Source: Corynebacterium sp. UBA2622
GTDB lineage: Bacteria > Actinomycetota > Actinomycetes > Mycobacteriales > Mycobacteriaceae
Assembly (NCBI RefSeq): GCF_002339505.1
Contig: NZ_DDJO01000017.1
Coordinates: forward strand, 165,938-229,937
Direction of reading: 5' to 3'
DNA: 64,000 nt
Made by a program: the position numbers and the translations under genes. The notes under the pieces are model-generated. The model was not told the DNA's origin and made no database searches. It saw only the letters and a list, made by a program, of their open reading frames with translations. Of the stretch, positions 7,412 to 15,765 are shown one piece after another; position 1 is the first letter of the stretch, and each line of letters opens with the position of its first letter.

Positions 7412-8815
7412 ATGGAAAGAGCGCGTAGCGGGGAGACAGTGGACGGGGCCGTCGACAAGCTGATCGAGCTGTACGAGGCCTCGTGCGCCCTGGCGCGCGA
7501 TGTGATCGCGGGCGAGGACTACTCGGCGTACCGGGACGTGCTGTACCCGAAGATCAGCGTGGACATCCGCGAGTGGGCCCCGGTGGACCGCACCGAACCC
7601 TTCGGCTACGTCGACGAGGCCGGGGTGTACTCGGCCGTGGTGTCCAAGCCGGGCCTGATGGCGGGTTACCTGCGGGCCCAGCTCGGGGCACTCTGCGCGA
7701 ACTACGACGCGGAGATTACCGTCGGGTACTCGGACACCGCCATCCCGCCGGAGTACATCCGCGGCATCGAGGGGCTCAGCGAGGTGCGGGCCTCGCGCTC
7801 CGACTCCGTTCCCCGTCCCACGCTGGATTCGGTGCACGACGCGATCGTCGACGGGCACTGGGAGGCCTTCCACGGCGCGGAGAAACCGCTGTTCCACTTC
7901 GGCCCGCAGCGCTTCGACCTGGCGTGCGCCCGCCTGGAGCACTACACGGGCATCGAGGTGGACTCGCTGCAGAAGTACATCCTGTTCACCAATTACGCGA
8001 TGCACGTCACCGAGTTCGTGCGCTTCGGCCTGCGTGAGCTCGCCCGGGAAAAGACGCGCTACACCGCGCTGCGCCTGCCCAACGGGGAGACGGTCTCGGA
8101 CACCGTGGCCTTCGAGGACCTCGACCTCGCCTCGCGCTACCAGATGCCGCGATACGACCTCATCACCGACGACGGCGACGGCATCACCATGATCAACATC
8201 GGCGTGGGGCCCTCGAACGCGAAGACCATCACGGACTCGCTGGCCGTGCTGCGCCCCGAGGCGTGGATCATGATCGGCCATTGCGCGGGCCTGGACGGGC
8301 GGATGCGCATCGGCGACCTCATCCTCGGCAACGCCTACGAGCGCCACGACCACGTGCTGGACGAGAACATCCGCCCGGACTCGCCCATACCCGCGGTTCC
8401 CGAGATCCAGCGGACCCTCGAGAAGGCCGTGCAGAAGGTCTACGGGGAGGACACCGAGCTCATGCGCACCGGCACCGTCCTGTCCACGGCCGACCGCAAC
8501 TGGGAGTGGAAGACGCCGCGCGACCTGTGGGAGTGGCTGCGCGGCTCGACGGCCGTCGCGGTGGACATGGAATCCTGCGCCCTGGCCGCCAACGGATACC
8601 GCTACCGCGTGCCCTACGGCACCCTGCTCGCCGTGTCCGACCTGCCGCTGCACGCCGTGCCCAAACTCCCGGCGGCCGCGCAGGCCTTTTACTCCAACTC
8701 CAAGGAGGCGCACGTGATGTGCGCGGTGCGGGCGATGGAGCGCCTAGCCAAGAACCCGCAGCGCCTCCGCACGCGCAAGCTGCGCCGCACCATCGGCGAA
8801 GTGCCCTTCCGCTAG
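7412..8815 (+). CDS. amn: AMP nucleosidase
   Basis: 467 aa. It has an N-terminal AMN domain (about residues 1-165) and a C-terminal purine-nucleoside-phosphorylase-like domain with INIGVGPSNAKT, MIGHCAGLD and DMESCALAANGYR. It splits AMP into adenine and ribose 5-phosphate in the cytoplasm. GGGGAGG directly before the ATG supports the start. The sirtuin gene starts 3 bp after its stop, so purine salvage and an NAD-dependent deacylase share a transcript. Confidence 0.93.
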   Translation: MERARSGETVDGAVDKLIELYEASCALARDVIAGEDYSAYRDVLYPKISVDIREWAPVDRTEPFGYVDEAGVYSAVVSKPGLMAGYLRAQLGALCANYDAEITVGYSDTAIPPEYIRGIEGLSEVRASRSDSVPRPTLDSVHDAIVDGHWEAFHGAEKPLFHFGPQRFDLACARLEHYTGIEVDSLQKYILFTNYAMHVTEFVRFGLRELAREKTRYTALRLPNGETVSDTVAFEDLDLASRYQMPRYDLITDDGDGITMINIGVGPSNAKTITDSLAVLRPEAWIMIGHCAGLDGRMRIGDLILGNAYERHDHVLDENIRPDSPIPAVPEIQRTLEKAVQKVYGEDTELMRTGTVLSTADRNWEWKTPRDLWEWLRGSTAVAVDMESCALAANGYRYRVPYGTLLAVSDLPLHAVPKLPAAAQAFYSNSKEAHVMCAVRAMERLAKNPQRLRTRKLRRTIGEVPFR

Positions 8816-8818
8816 ACC

Positions 8819-9763
8819 ATGGACGACAGAACGCGTTTCGACGACCCCGCCATCGCCATGGCGCACCGGAGCGCCGTGCGCTCCATCGAGCGGGTGGTGG
8901 AGGAGACCGCCACCCCCACTGACCCGGCGGTGGCGCTGCGCAACGTGGTGGCGCAGCTGCGCGACCCGAAGGTGCTGGTCATCACCGGCGCCGGGATGTC
9001 CACCGAGTCAGGCATCCCCGACTACCGCTCCGAGGGCGGCCGGCTGACCAAGGGCCGGCCGATGACCTACCAGGAGTTCGCCCACGCCCCCGAGCAGGTG
9101 CGCCGCTACTGGGCCCGCGCGTTCGTGGGCATGCGCCACATGCGCGCCGCGGCGCCGAACCGCGCCCACTTCGCCGTCACCGAGCTCGGGCGCGCCGGGC
9201 TACTCACCGGCGTGATCACGCAGAACGTCGACGGGCTGCACACGCAGGCCGGCACCGGGAACGTGCTCGCGCTGCACGGTGACATGGAGCACGTCGTGTG
9301 CCTCGACTGCGGCTTCGAGGAGGAGCGCCCGCTTTTCGACGCCCGCCTCGCCGCCGCCAACCCCGGTTACGTCGAGTCGGTGGAGGTGACGGGATCCATG
9401 ATCAACCCGGACGGCGACGTGGAGCTGCGCCCGGGCGATGTGGAGCGTTTCCACATGATCCGCTGCGTGCGCTGCGGCGGGCAGCGCCTCAAGCCGGACG
9501 TCGTGTACTTCGGCGAGGCCGTGCCCCGGGCGCGCCGGGCGGTGGGGGAGGAGTGGCTGGGGGCGTCGACAAGCGTGATCGCCCTGGGAACCTCCCTGGC
9601 GGTGATGAGCGGTTACAAGTTCGTGCTGGATGCGCTCAAGCAGGGCAAACCGGTGGCCGTGATCAACGGCGGGCCGGGGCGCGCGGACCCGAAGGCGACC
9701 ACTCTGTGGCGCTCCCGGGTGGGTGATGCCCTCGACCAGGTGCTCGACGAGCTGGAGCTCTAG
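8819..9763 (+). CDS. NAD-dependent protein deacylase (Sir2 family)
   Basis: 314 aa. Sirtuin motifs appear in order: ITGAGMSTESGIPDYRS (NAD binding), TQNVDGLHTQAG, LHGD with the catalytic His, zinc cysteines in CLDCG and CVRCGG, and VVYFGEAVP and GTSLAV. There is a 45-residue lead before the Rossmann core. It probably removes acyl groups from lysines. Its stop overlaps that of the convergent symporter gene by 4 bp. Confidence 0.92.
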   Translation: MDDRTRFDDPAIAMAHRSAVRSIERVVEETATPTDPAVALRNVVAQLRDPKVLVITGAGMSTESGIPDYRSEGGRLTKGRPMTYQEFAHAPEQVRRYWARAFVGMRHMRAAAPNRAHFAVTELGRAGLLTGVITQNVDGLHTQAGTGNVLALHGDMEHVVCLDCGFEEERPLFDARLAAANPGYVESVEVTGSMINPDGDVELRPGDVERFHMIRCVRCGGQRLKPDVVYFGEAVPRARRAVGEEWLGASTSVIALGTSLAVMSGYKFVLDALKQGKPVAVINGGPGRADPKATTLWRSRVGDALDQVLDELEL

Positions 9764-11046
9764 GCGGCGTGCGCCACGGCGGGCTCGTCCTGCCAGGCGC
9801 GCTCGTCGATGATGTGCTCGCGCTTGGAGACCACCGCGGCGACGAGCGCCTGGCCGGTGACGTTGACCGCGGTGCGGCCCATGTCCACGATCGGCTCGAC
9901 GGCCAGGAGTAGTCCCACGCCCGCGAGCGGCAGGCCCAGCGTGGAGAGGGTGAGGGTGAGCATGACGGTCGCGCCGGTGGTGCCGGCCGTGGCCGCGGAG
10001 CCCAGCACCGAGACGAGCACGATGAGGGCGTAGTCGGTGAAGTTCAGCGGGATGCCGTAGAACTGGGCCACGAACAGCGCCGCCACGGCCGGGTAGATGG
10101 AGGCGCAGCCGTCCATCTTGGTCGCCGCGCCCAGCGGCATAGCGAAGGAAGCGTACTCCGGCGGCACGCCCATGGACTCCTCGACGGTGCGCTGGTTGAC
10201 GGGCATGACGCCCATGGAGGAACGGGTGACGAAGCCCAGGGTGGTCACCGGCCAGACGCGGCGGAAGAAATCCGCCACGGGGATGCGGTTGAGCGCCAGG
10301 ATGGCCGGGTAGAGGCCGAAGATGACCAGCGCCAGGCCCAGGTAGATGGCCAGGACGAACATGCCGAGGGAACCGAGGGCGTTCCACCCGTAGGTGGCAA
10401 CGGCCTTGCCGATGAGCGCCGCGGTACCGATGGGGGCGAGGCGGATGATCCACCACAGCACGACCTGGATGACGGAGAGGAAGGACTCGGCGAAGGCGAT
10501 GAAGGGCTCCGCAGCCTTGCCGGCCTTCACTGCCGCGATGCCGATGAACAGGGAAAGCACGAGGATCTGCAGCACGTTGAAGTTCAGGGCGATGGCGCCG
10601 TCCTCTGCGGCCTTCGCACCCAGGCCGAGAATGTTGGCCGGCACGACGGACTGGAGGAAGGCCAGCCACGAACCCGTGGTGGATGGGTCCGCGGCGGAAG
10701 ACGCGTCCACGGAGGAGTGGGCGCCCGGCTGCAGGACCGCCCCGACGACGATGCCGATGACCACCGAGAAGAAGGCGGTGACGGCGAACCAGATCAGGGT
10801 GTTCACCGCCAGGCGGGCGGCGTTGGTCACCTTGCGCAGGTTGGCCACGGAGGTGACCACGGCCGTGAAGACCAGCGGCGGGATGAGCAGCTTGAGCAGC
10901 TGGACGTAGGTGGTGCCCACCCAGGCCAGGGTGCCGGTGAGCCAGCCGATGTCCGCCTCGCGGGCGATGAAGCCGAGGAAGAGACCGACGACGAGGCCGG
11001 CGATGACCTGGGCGCCGAATCCGGTGGCCCACTTGGGTAGGTGCAT
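9760..11046 (-). CDS. dicarboxylate/amino acid:cation symporter (DAACS family)
   Basis: 428 aa integral membrane protein. RSSMGVMPVN matches the serine-rich HP1 hairpin and GAATKMDGCASIYP the cation/substrate motif of GltP/DctA transporters; GSAATAGTTGA is HP2-like. It would import C4-dicarboxylates or acidic amino acids with H+ or Na+. A perfect 16-bp palindrome lies 17 bp upstream of the start, implying a dedicated regulator. Confidence 0.92.
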   Translation of the reverse strand: MHLPKWATGFGAQVIAGLVVGLFLGFIAREADIGWLTGTLAWVGTTYVQLLKLLIPPLVFTAVVTSVANLRKVTNAARLAVNTLIWFAVTAFFSVVIGIVVGAVLQPGAHSSVDASSAADPSTTGSWLAFLQSVVPANILGLGAKAAEDGAIALNFNVLQILVLSLFIGIAAVKAGKAAEPFIAFAESFLSVIQVVLWWIIRLAPIGTAALIGKAVATYGWNALGSLGMFVLAIYLGLALVIFGLYPAILALNRIPVADFFRRVWPVTTLGFVTRSSMGVMPVNQRTVEESMGVPPEYASFAMPLGAATKMDGCASIYPAVAALFVAQFYGIPLNFTDYALIVLVSVLGSAATAGTTGATVMLTLTLSTLGLPLAGVGLLLAVEPIVDMGRTAVNVTGQALVAAVVSKREHIIDERAWQDEPAVAHAA

Positions 11047-11062
11047 GATGCTCCTTCTTGTC

Positions 11063-11078
11063 TAGACCAATTGGTCTA
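11063..11078. promoter_or_regulatory. 16-bp palindromic operator upstream of the symporter gene
   Basis: TAGACCAATTGGTCTA is a perfect palindrome 17 bp before the start codon. The TGGTCT/AGACCA halves recall operators of FadR/LldR-type GntR regulators, but the regulator is not identified. Confidence 0.6.
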
Positions 11079-11101
11079 TTCTCGCTGAGGTTCCACAGGA
11101 T

Positions 11102-11162
11102 AGTACACCGTACTGGGCCGGTTTATTCCCGGCGCGGGACGTGGTTTAAATAGACTGGTCTG
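11102..11162. promoter_or_regulatory. inverted repeats between symporter and carbonic anhydrase genes
   Basis: AGTAC-ACC-GTACT (11102-11114) is a perfect inverted repeat. TAGACTGGTCTG (11151-11162) carries the same AGAC/GTCT halves as the 16-bp palindrome at 11063, but 4 bp closer together. These may serve the rightward carbonic anhydrase gene or the divergent symporter. Confidence 0.35.
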
Positions 11163-11230
11163 TACGACATGGCTCGGGGGATAGGCTGGGCACGTACACC
11201 ACCCGCCACCCGCCGGACCAGGAGCCGACC

Positions 11231-11755
11231 ATGATCTACGCCTTCGAGGGCACCCGCCCCACCATCCACCCCAGCGCCTACGTCGCCCCCGAGGCCACGA
11301 TCATCGGTGACGTGGTCATCGGCGAAGACTGCTCCGTGTGGCCCGGGGCGGTGATCCGCGGCGACGTCGGCCCCATCAGGATCGGCGCACGGGTGAACAT
11401 CCAGGACGGCGCTGTCCTGCACGTGGACACCGGGGGCGAGACGGTACTGGGCGACGACGTCACCGTGGGTCACCTGGCCATGGTGCACGGCTGCCACGTC
11501 GAACCGGCCTGCCTTGTCGGCATGAGCGCTACGGTGCTCTCCGGGTCCCGCGTGGGCGAGTGCAGCATCGTGGGCGGGGGCGCGGTCGTGCTGGAGGGCC
11601 AGGAGATCCCCGCCTTCAGCGTCGCCGCCGGGGTGCCGGCGAAGGTGCGCAAGACGCTTGAGCCGTCCACCCGCGCCGACCGCCTCGCCCACGCCGCCTC
11701 ATACGTCGAGCTAGGGCGCCGCCACCGCGAGGGGCTCACGCAGCACAAGGTCTAG
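11231..11755 (+). CDS. gamma-carbonic-anhydrase-like hexapeptide protein
   Basis: 174 aa left-handed beta-helix protein of the PaaY/YrdA type. Hexapeptide turns run through GDVVIGEDCSVWPGAVIRGD and NIQDGAVLHVD, with zinc-ligand histidines in GHLAMVHGCHV. It may be a metal-dependent enzyme or a carbonic anhydrase; activity in this branch is often unproven. Its last 45 bp overlap the 3' end of the ROK gene on the other strand. Confidence 0.87.
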   Translation: MIYAFEGTRPTIHPSAYVAPEATIIGDVVIGEDCSVWPGAVIRGDVGPIRIGARVNIQDGAVLHVDTGGETVLGDDVTVGHLAMVHGCHVEPACLVGMSATVLSGSRVGECSIVGGGAVVLEGQEIPAFSVAAGVPAKVRKTLEPSTRADRLAHAASYVELGRRHREGLTQHKV

Positions 11756-12787
11756 CGCCACCGCGCGGGCGATGTCGCGCACCATCTCCCGGTGCGTGGG
11801 GATCATCCGCAGGTTCACGCCGCCGGGGATCTTGTCGCGCACCGCGCGGGCGAAGGGGGCGGGCGCGCCCGGGTCGTCGATGAAGGCCGATCCCGCCACC
11901 ACCACGGTGGCGGGGGAGTGCTCGGCGTGCAGCCGGGCCGTCAGGGCGCCGAGCCGGCAGGCGCGGTGGTCGAGGGCCGCGCGGGCGGTGGTGTGGTGCT
12001 CGGGGGTGGTAAGGGCGTCGTGAAGCGTGCGGATGCCGGGGATGGCAATCTCATCGACGAGCCCCTGCGTGGTGAGGTCCTCGCGGGCGACGGCGACGGG
12101 GCGCACGCCGCCGCCCGAGGTGACGGCGCAGGCGATCGAGTCGTCGGCGAAGAGTGCCATGACGCTGCGCGTGTCCAGGTCGTCGCGCGACTGCACCTCG
12201 CTGCCGACGATCGCCGCGGCGGCCGATGTGACCACCACCGGGACGCCGAACTGCGCGCGCATCTGCGCGCCGATGTCCACGCCCCGCCAGCCGAGGTTGG
12301 GGGCGTGGACCTCGCCGGCTTCGGTGACGGTGCCGGAGGTGGTCACCCCGATCGTGGCCAGCGGCCTGTCCAGGCCCGCGCGCAGCCGGTTCAGGCCGGC
12401 CATGATGTGCTGGATGAAGTCGTCCTCGCTCAGCTCCGCGACGGGAATGTCAATGTCCACCGCGCGCAGCGCGCGCCCCTTGAGGTCGAACAGGGCGACG
12501 TAGGTGGACATGGTGCCCACGGAGACCCCGGCGTGGATGGCGCGCGGATCGCCCAGCTCCAGGGGCACGACGGGCCGGCCCCGCCCCCGGGCCTGCGCGA
12601 GGTCCGGGCGCTCGGTGACGTAACCGGACCTGCAGAGCGCGGCGACGGCACGCGTCACGGTGGGTTGGGACAGCCCGGTCGCCTCCACGAGCTCGCTTCT
12701 CGACGTCACCTCGCGCAAACGCACCACATGCAGGCACTTCGCCGCCGGTGTGCGCGGGGCGGCGAAGGCGGGACCTGGGGCGGGCAT
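11711..12787 (-). CDS. ROK-family transcriptional regulator
   Basis: 358 aa. The N-terminal winged HTH is visible in SRSELVEATGLSQPTVTRAVAAL. The rest is a ROK (actin-fold sugar kinase-like) domain with an unusual GVSVGTMSTYVALFD instead of the ATP-binding DxGGT signature, as in non-kinase repressors of the NagC/XylR type. It likely senses a sugar. The ATG at 12787 stands 6 nt after TACGAT; GTG at 12793 is an alternative. A 6-7-6 inverted repeat lies directly upstream. Confidence 0.8.
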   Translation of the reverse strand: MPAPGPAFAAPRTPAAKCLHVVRLREVTSRSELVEATGLSQPTVTRAVAALCRSGYVTERPDLAQARGRGRPVVPLELGDPRAIHAGVSVGTMSTYVALFDLKGRALRAVDIDIPVAELSEDDFIQHIMAGLNRLRAGLDRPLATIGVTTSGTVTEAGEVHAPNLGWRGVDIGAQMRAQFGVPVVVTSAAAAIVGSEVQSRDDLDTRSVMALFADDSIACAVTSGGGVRPVAVAREDLTTQGLVDEIAIPGIRTLHDALTTPEHHTTARAALDHRACRLGALTARLHAEHSPATVVVAGSAFIDDPGAPAPFARAVRDKIPGGVNLRMIPTHREMVRDIARAVALDLVLREPLAVAAP

Positions 12788-12798
12788 GGCCACATCGT

Positions 12799-12817
12799 AG
12801 CGGTTTTGTAGACCGCT
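12799..12817. promoter_or_regulatory. inverted repeat at the ROK gene promoter
   Basis: AGCGGT-7 nt-ACCGCT is a perfect inverted repeat adjoining the predicted -10 of the ROK regulator gene, a plausible autoregulatory operator. Confidence 0.45.
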
Positions 12818-12888
12818 TTGTCCAGTTTCAGCGGAAGATTTGGGACGGGGCTGTTCGTTTTTGTGCTGGGGGGCGGCCCGGTGCGCCG

Positions 12889-12968
12889 CGTGATATCACG
12901 TTGTGGGAGGGTGGGCCGGCGTTTTCCCAGGTCGCGTTCCGCTCTCCGGCGCACATCGTGATATCACG
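12889..12968 (+). repeat. 80-bp paired-palindrome repeat, copy 1
   Basis: CGTGATATCACG at 12889-12900 and again at 12957-12968, with the core CCGGCGTTTTCCCAGGT at 12916-12932. Left spacer 15 bp, right spacer 24 bp. The same boxes, core and spacing recur at 13817 and 48312, while the spacer sequences differ. It lies between the end of the lipoprotein gene and the start of the ROK gene. Confidence 0.92.
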
Positions 12969-12989
12969 CTTCAGGCCGGCAGGGCCCGG

Positions 12990-13655
12990 TTACCGCACGC
13001 CGCTCAGTTCGAGCGTCGCGGCGCTGCCGTTCAGTTCCGCGGGCAGGGTGTTGTCGGACACCGTGATCCGCGCGCCGTCCCAGTGGAAGGTGGCGCTGCT
13101 GGGCGCCGTGTCGTTCACCGCGGCGGGCTGGTCCGTGGGAAACGCGTAGTTCACCCGGATCGTGGCGGCATCGATGCGCTCCACCGACTCGATGCGCCGC
13201 GCGAGGATGGGGGCCGGGTCGGAAACCAGGGCACCGTCGCCGAACAGCGCGACGGTCTCGGCCGAGCTGCCCGCCGTCGCGCCGGGGCCGGACCCCTCCT
13301 GCCCCTTCGTCCCGGACAGCTTGACCCAGCTCAATGGGGTGCAGGAGTCGGGCGCACCCCCGGACGGTGCGTAGAAGAAGCGCCCGTCGGTGGAGGGACT
13401 GTCGGCGTACGTGATCGGGATCGGCTGCTCCCCGGTCAGCGGGTTGACGGCCGGCGCGTTCGTGCAGGTCGAGGGTTCCCCGCTTGTCGACGAAACCGGC
13501 GCCGCGCTCGGCGCCTCACTTGCTGTCGAGGAAGCCTCCCGCGTCGATGTCACCGTTTCCGTGTCCGTGCCCGCCGCACCCTGGCCCCCGGAGGCGCACC
13601 CGGAGACCGCCAGGAGCGCTCCGGCGAGCAGCGGCAGTGCGATGCCAGCTCTCAT
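12990..13655 (-). CDS. hypothetical secreted lipoprotein
   Basis: 221 aa. The signal peptide ends in the lipobox LAVSGC, so the mature protein should be lipidated and anchored outside the membrane. A Thr/Ser/Glu/Ala-rich linker follows, then a domain with few recognisable features. The ATG at 13655 is chosen because AAGGAGG lies 6 nt upstream and the lipobox falls at the right distance; the longer frame to 13754 adds a polar stretch before the signal. I do not recognise the family. The gene is bracketed by copies 1 and 2 of the 80-bp repeat. Confidence 0.82.
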   Translation of the reverse strand: MRAGIALPLLAGALLAVSGCASGGQGAAGTDTETVTSTREASSTASEAPSAAPVSSTSGEPSTCTNAPAVNPLTGEQPIPITYADSPSTDGRFFYAPSGGAPDSCTPLSWVKLSGTKGQEGSGPGATAGSSAETVALFGDGALVSDPAPILARRIESVERIDAATIRVNYAFPTDQPAAVNDTAPSSATFHWDGARITVSDNTLPAELNGSAATLELSGVR

Positions 13656-13816
13656 CCTCGCCTCCTTCTGCAGGGTTCTGCCGCGGAGGGTGCCGATGGC
13701 GGAGGTTTCGCCCATCCTGAACTCCTTGGTTGTGCGTCCAGCGGATGCGTCCACGTTACGTCTGCGGTGGCGGTGAGTGCGGGGGGCGTGCGGGGCGTGC
13801 GGGGCACTCAGCGGGG

Positions 13817-13896
13817 CGTGATATCACGTTTCTCGGTTGTCGGCCGGCGTTTGCCCAGGTGGCAAGACGGCTACGTGGGTGAAACGTGATATCACG
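13817..13896 (+). repeat. 80-bp paired-palindrome repeat, copy 2
   Basis: CGTGATATCACG at 13817-13828 and 13885-13896 (start-to-start 68 bp), core CCGGCGTTTGCCCAGGT at 13844-13860. Same orientation and geometry as copy 1. It lies between the divergent lipoprotein and DUF885 genes. Confidence 0.92.
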
Positions 13897-13905
13897 CCGG
13901 ATGGC

Positions 13906-14005
13906 AACCGCGCAGCGCCCGCACCGCACTCCGCACCCCGCATCACACCGCACTCCGCATCACAACCGCAGCGCCGCACCCACCGCACCCCGCGGGGCGT
14001 CGGCA
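13906..14005. repeat. C/A-rich degenerate tandem repeat
   Basis: Repeated ACCGCACTCCGCA, CGCATCAC and CCGCACCC words with almost no internal symmetry. The segment is poor in T on the plus strand. No coding frame of note uses it. Confidence 0.5.
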
Positions 14006-14055
14006 AGCACCCGCCAACTGGGATTGCGGGGGCGTGTTCACTACACTCACCGCTC

Positions 14056-15759
14056 ATGAAGCCAGACATGGGCGTGCCCACGTCCCTGAAGGACACGCAG
14101 GAGACGGAGGACAGGCCGCCCTCGCTGCTCGACGCCACCTGCGAGGACTTCGTCTACGACCTCGCCGCTCTGTCGCCGACCCTGGCCACCGCGGTGGGGG
14201 TCGACGGCCACGACCACGAGCTGCAGGACTTCAGCCCGTCGTACTGGGACGCGGTGGCGGACCGGATCCGCGACCTGGTAGCCGACGTCGACGCGCTGAA
14301 CGACTCCACCGACGAGTCCGACGACGAGGACGACTTCGACGCCGTCGACCACCTCACCGCCGCGATCCTGCGGGAGCGGATGACCCTCGAGCTGGACCTG
14401 CACCACCGGGGCGAGTACATCCGCATGCTCAACAACATCGATTCGCCCGTGCAGCACATCCGGGACGCCTTCACCCTCATGCCCAAGGTGACCGAGAGCG
14501 ACATCGAGCACGTGGAGTCGCGCCTCGCGCAGGTGCGCGCCTCCCTGCACGGCTACCGCGAATCCCTGGCCGAGGCCGCCGCGCAGGGCAACGTGGCCAC
14601 CCACCGGCAGATCGACGCGGTGATCAACCAGTGCGAGGCGCTCGGGGAGGACGAGTCCCTCCTGGAGACGCTGGGGGTCCCGCCCGAGAGCCCCGTCGTG
14701 GAGGAGGCGAAGGATGCCTTCCAGGAGATGGCGGACTGGCTCTCCACGGAGCTCTCGCCGCAGGCCGCCTACGAGGACGGCGTGGGCCGGGAGCGCTACG
14801 AGCTGTTCTCCGAGTTCTTCCTCGGCGCGAAGGTGGACCTCGACGAGGCCTACACCTGGGCAATCGAGGACCTCCGCGAGACGACCGCGAAGCAGCGCGA
14901 GCTCGCCCACGAGATGTACGGTGCCGAGTGCACGGTGCAGGGCGCCTATCGACGCCTCAACGAGGACGAGCGCTACATCGTCCGCGGCACCGATGAGCTG
15001 CTCGAGTGGATGGCCCGGACCACCGACGAGGCGATGGCCGTCTTCGGCGGCGAGTGCTTCTCCGCCCCGGAGGAGGTGGGGCGCATCGACTTCGCCATCA
15101 ACCGCGGCGGGACGGGCGGGGTGTACTACACCCCGCCAAGCGACGACTTCATCCGTCCCGGAATCATGTGGTGGTCCGTGCCCGAGGGCCGCGAGGTGTT
15201 CCACACCTGGCACGAGAAGTCCCACATGTTCCATGAGGGCGCACCGGGCCACCACATCCAGCACGCCACCGCCCTGACCCAGCGCACGGAGCTGAACCTG
15301 TGGCGCCGCGCGGTGAACTGGAACGCCGCGCACGGGGAGGGTTGGGCGCTCTACGCAGAGCAGCTCATGGCCGAGTTCGGGGCCTTCGAGGACCCGGGGA
15401 TGCGCATGGGCCTGCTCGCGTCGCGGCGGCTGCGGCTGGCCCGCACCGCCGTGGACATCGGGGTGCACCTGCGCAAGAAGACCCCGGACAAGACGGGCAC
15501 GTGGGACGCGCAGTACGCCAAGGCGTTCCTGCGCGACAACGCCGCCCTGCCGGAGTCCAGTCTCGCCGTGGAGCTCGACCGCTACATGGGGTGGCCGGGG
15601 CAGGCGCCCTCGTACGCCGTGGGCTACCGCGCGTGGATGCAGCTGCGGTACGACGCCCTCGCCGCCGGCATGACGGTGCGCGAGTTCCACGACCGCGCCC
15701 TGCGCCTCGGCTCCATGCCGATGGGGCTGCTCGAGCACGAGATCCTGGGCACCCGCTAG
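14056..15759 (+). CDS. DUF885 family protein (putative metallopeptidase)
   Basis: 567 aa. The late HEKSHMFHEGAPGHHIQ segment is the hallmark of DUF885, whose His/Glu cluster resembles a gluzincin metal site. A GEGWALYAEQL helix after it supplies another Glu. No signal peptide is seen. The ATG at 14056 follows TACACT by 8 nt, fitting a leaderless transcript; ATG at 14068 is also possible. A peptidase role is likely but the substrate is unknown. Confidence 0.85.
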   Translation: MKPDMGVPTSLKDTQETEDRPPSLLDATCEDFVYDLAALSPTLATAVGVDGHDHELQDFSPSYWDAVADRIRDLVADVDALNDSTDESDDEDDFDAVDHLTAAILRERMTLELDLHHRGEYIRMLNNIDSPVQHIRDAFTLMPKVTESDIEHVESRLAQVRASLHGYRESLAEAAAQGNVATHRQIDAVINQCEALGEDESLLETLGVPPESPVVEEAKDAFQEMADWLSTELSPQAAYEDGVGRERYELFSEFFLGAKVDLDEAYTWAIEDLRETTAKQRELAHEMYGAECTVQGAYRRLNEDERYIVRGTDELLEWMARTTDEAMAVFGGECFSAPEEVGRIDFAINRGGTGGVYYTPPSDDFIRPGIMWWSVPEGREVFHTWHEKSHMFHEGAPGHHIQHATALTQRTELNLWRRAVNWNAAHGEGWALYAEQLMAEFGAFEDPGMRMGLLASRRLRLARTAVDIGVHLRKKTPDKTGTWDAQYAKAFLRDNAALPESSLAVELDRYMGWPGQAPSYAVGYRAWMQLRYDALAAGMTVREFHDRALRLGSMPMGLLEHEILGTR

Positions 15760-15765
15760 GACCGG

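Larger units (their letters stand above)
13656..14055. other. 400-bp intergenic region between divergent genes
   Basis: It holds repeat copy 2 (13817-13896), a C/A-rich degenerate tandem tract (about 13906-14005) and a TACACT hexamer at 14042-14047 that stands 8 nt before the ATG of the rightward gene. I see no further gene in it. Confidence 0.7.

Noticed and set aside
12889..12900. GlxR (cAMP receptor) binding site reading of GTGATATCAC
   Set aside because: GlxR needs TGTGA-N6-TCACA; here only two bases separate GTGA and TCAC.
12889..13896. Composite transposon explanation for the two flanking repeats
   Set aside because: No transposase, no target-site duplication and spacers unrelated between copies.
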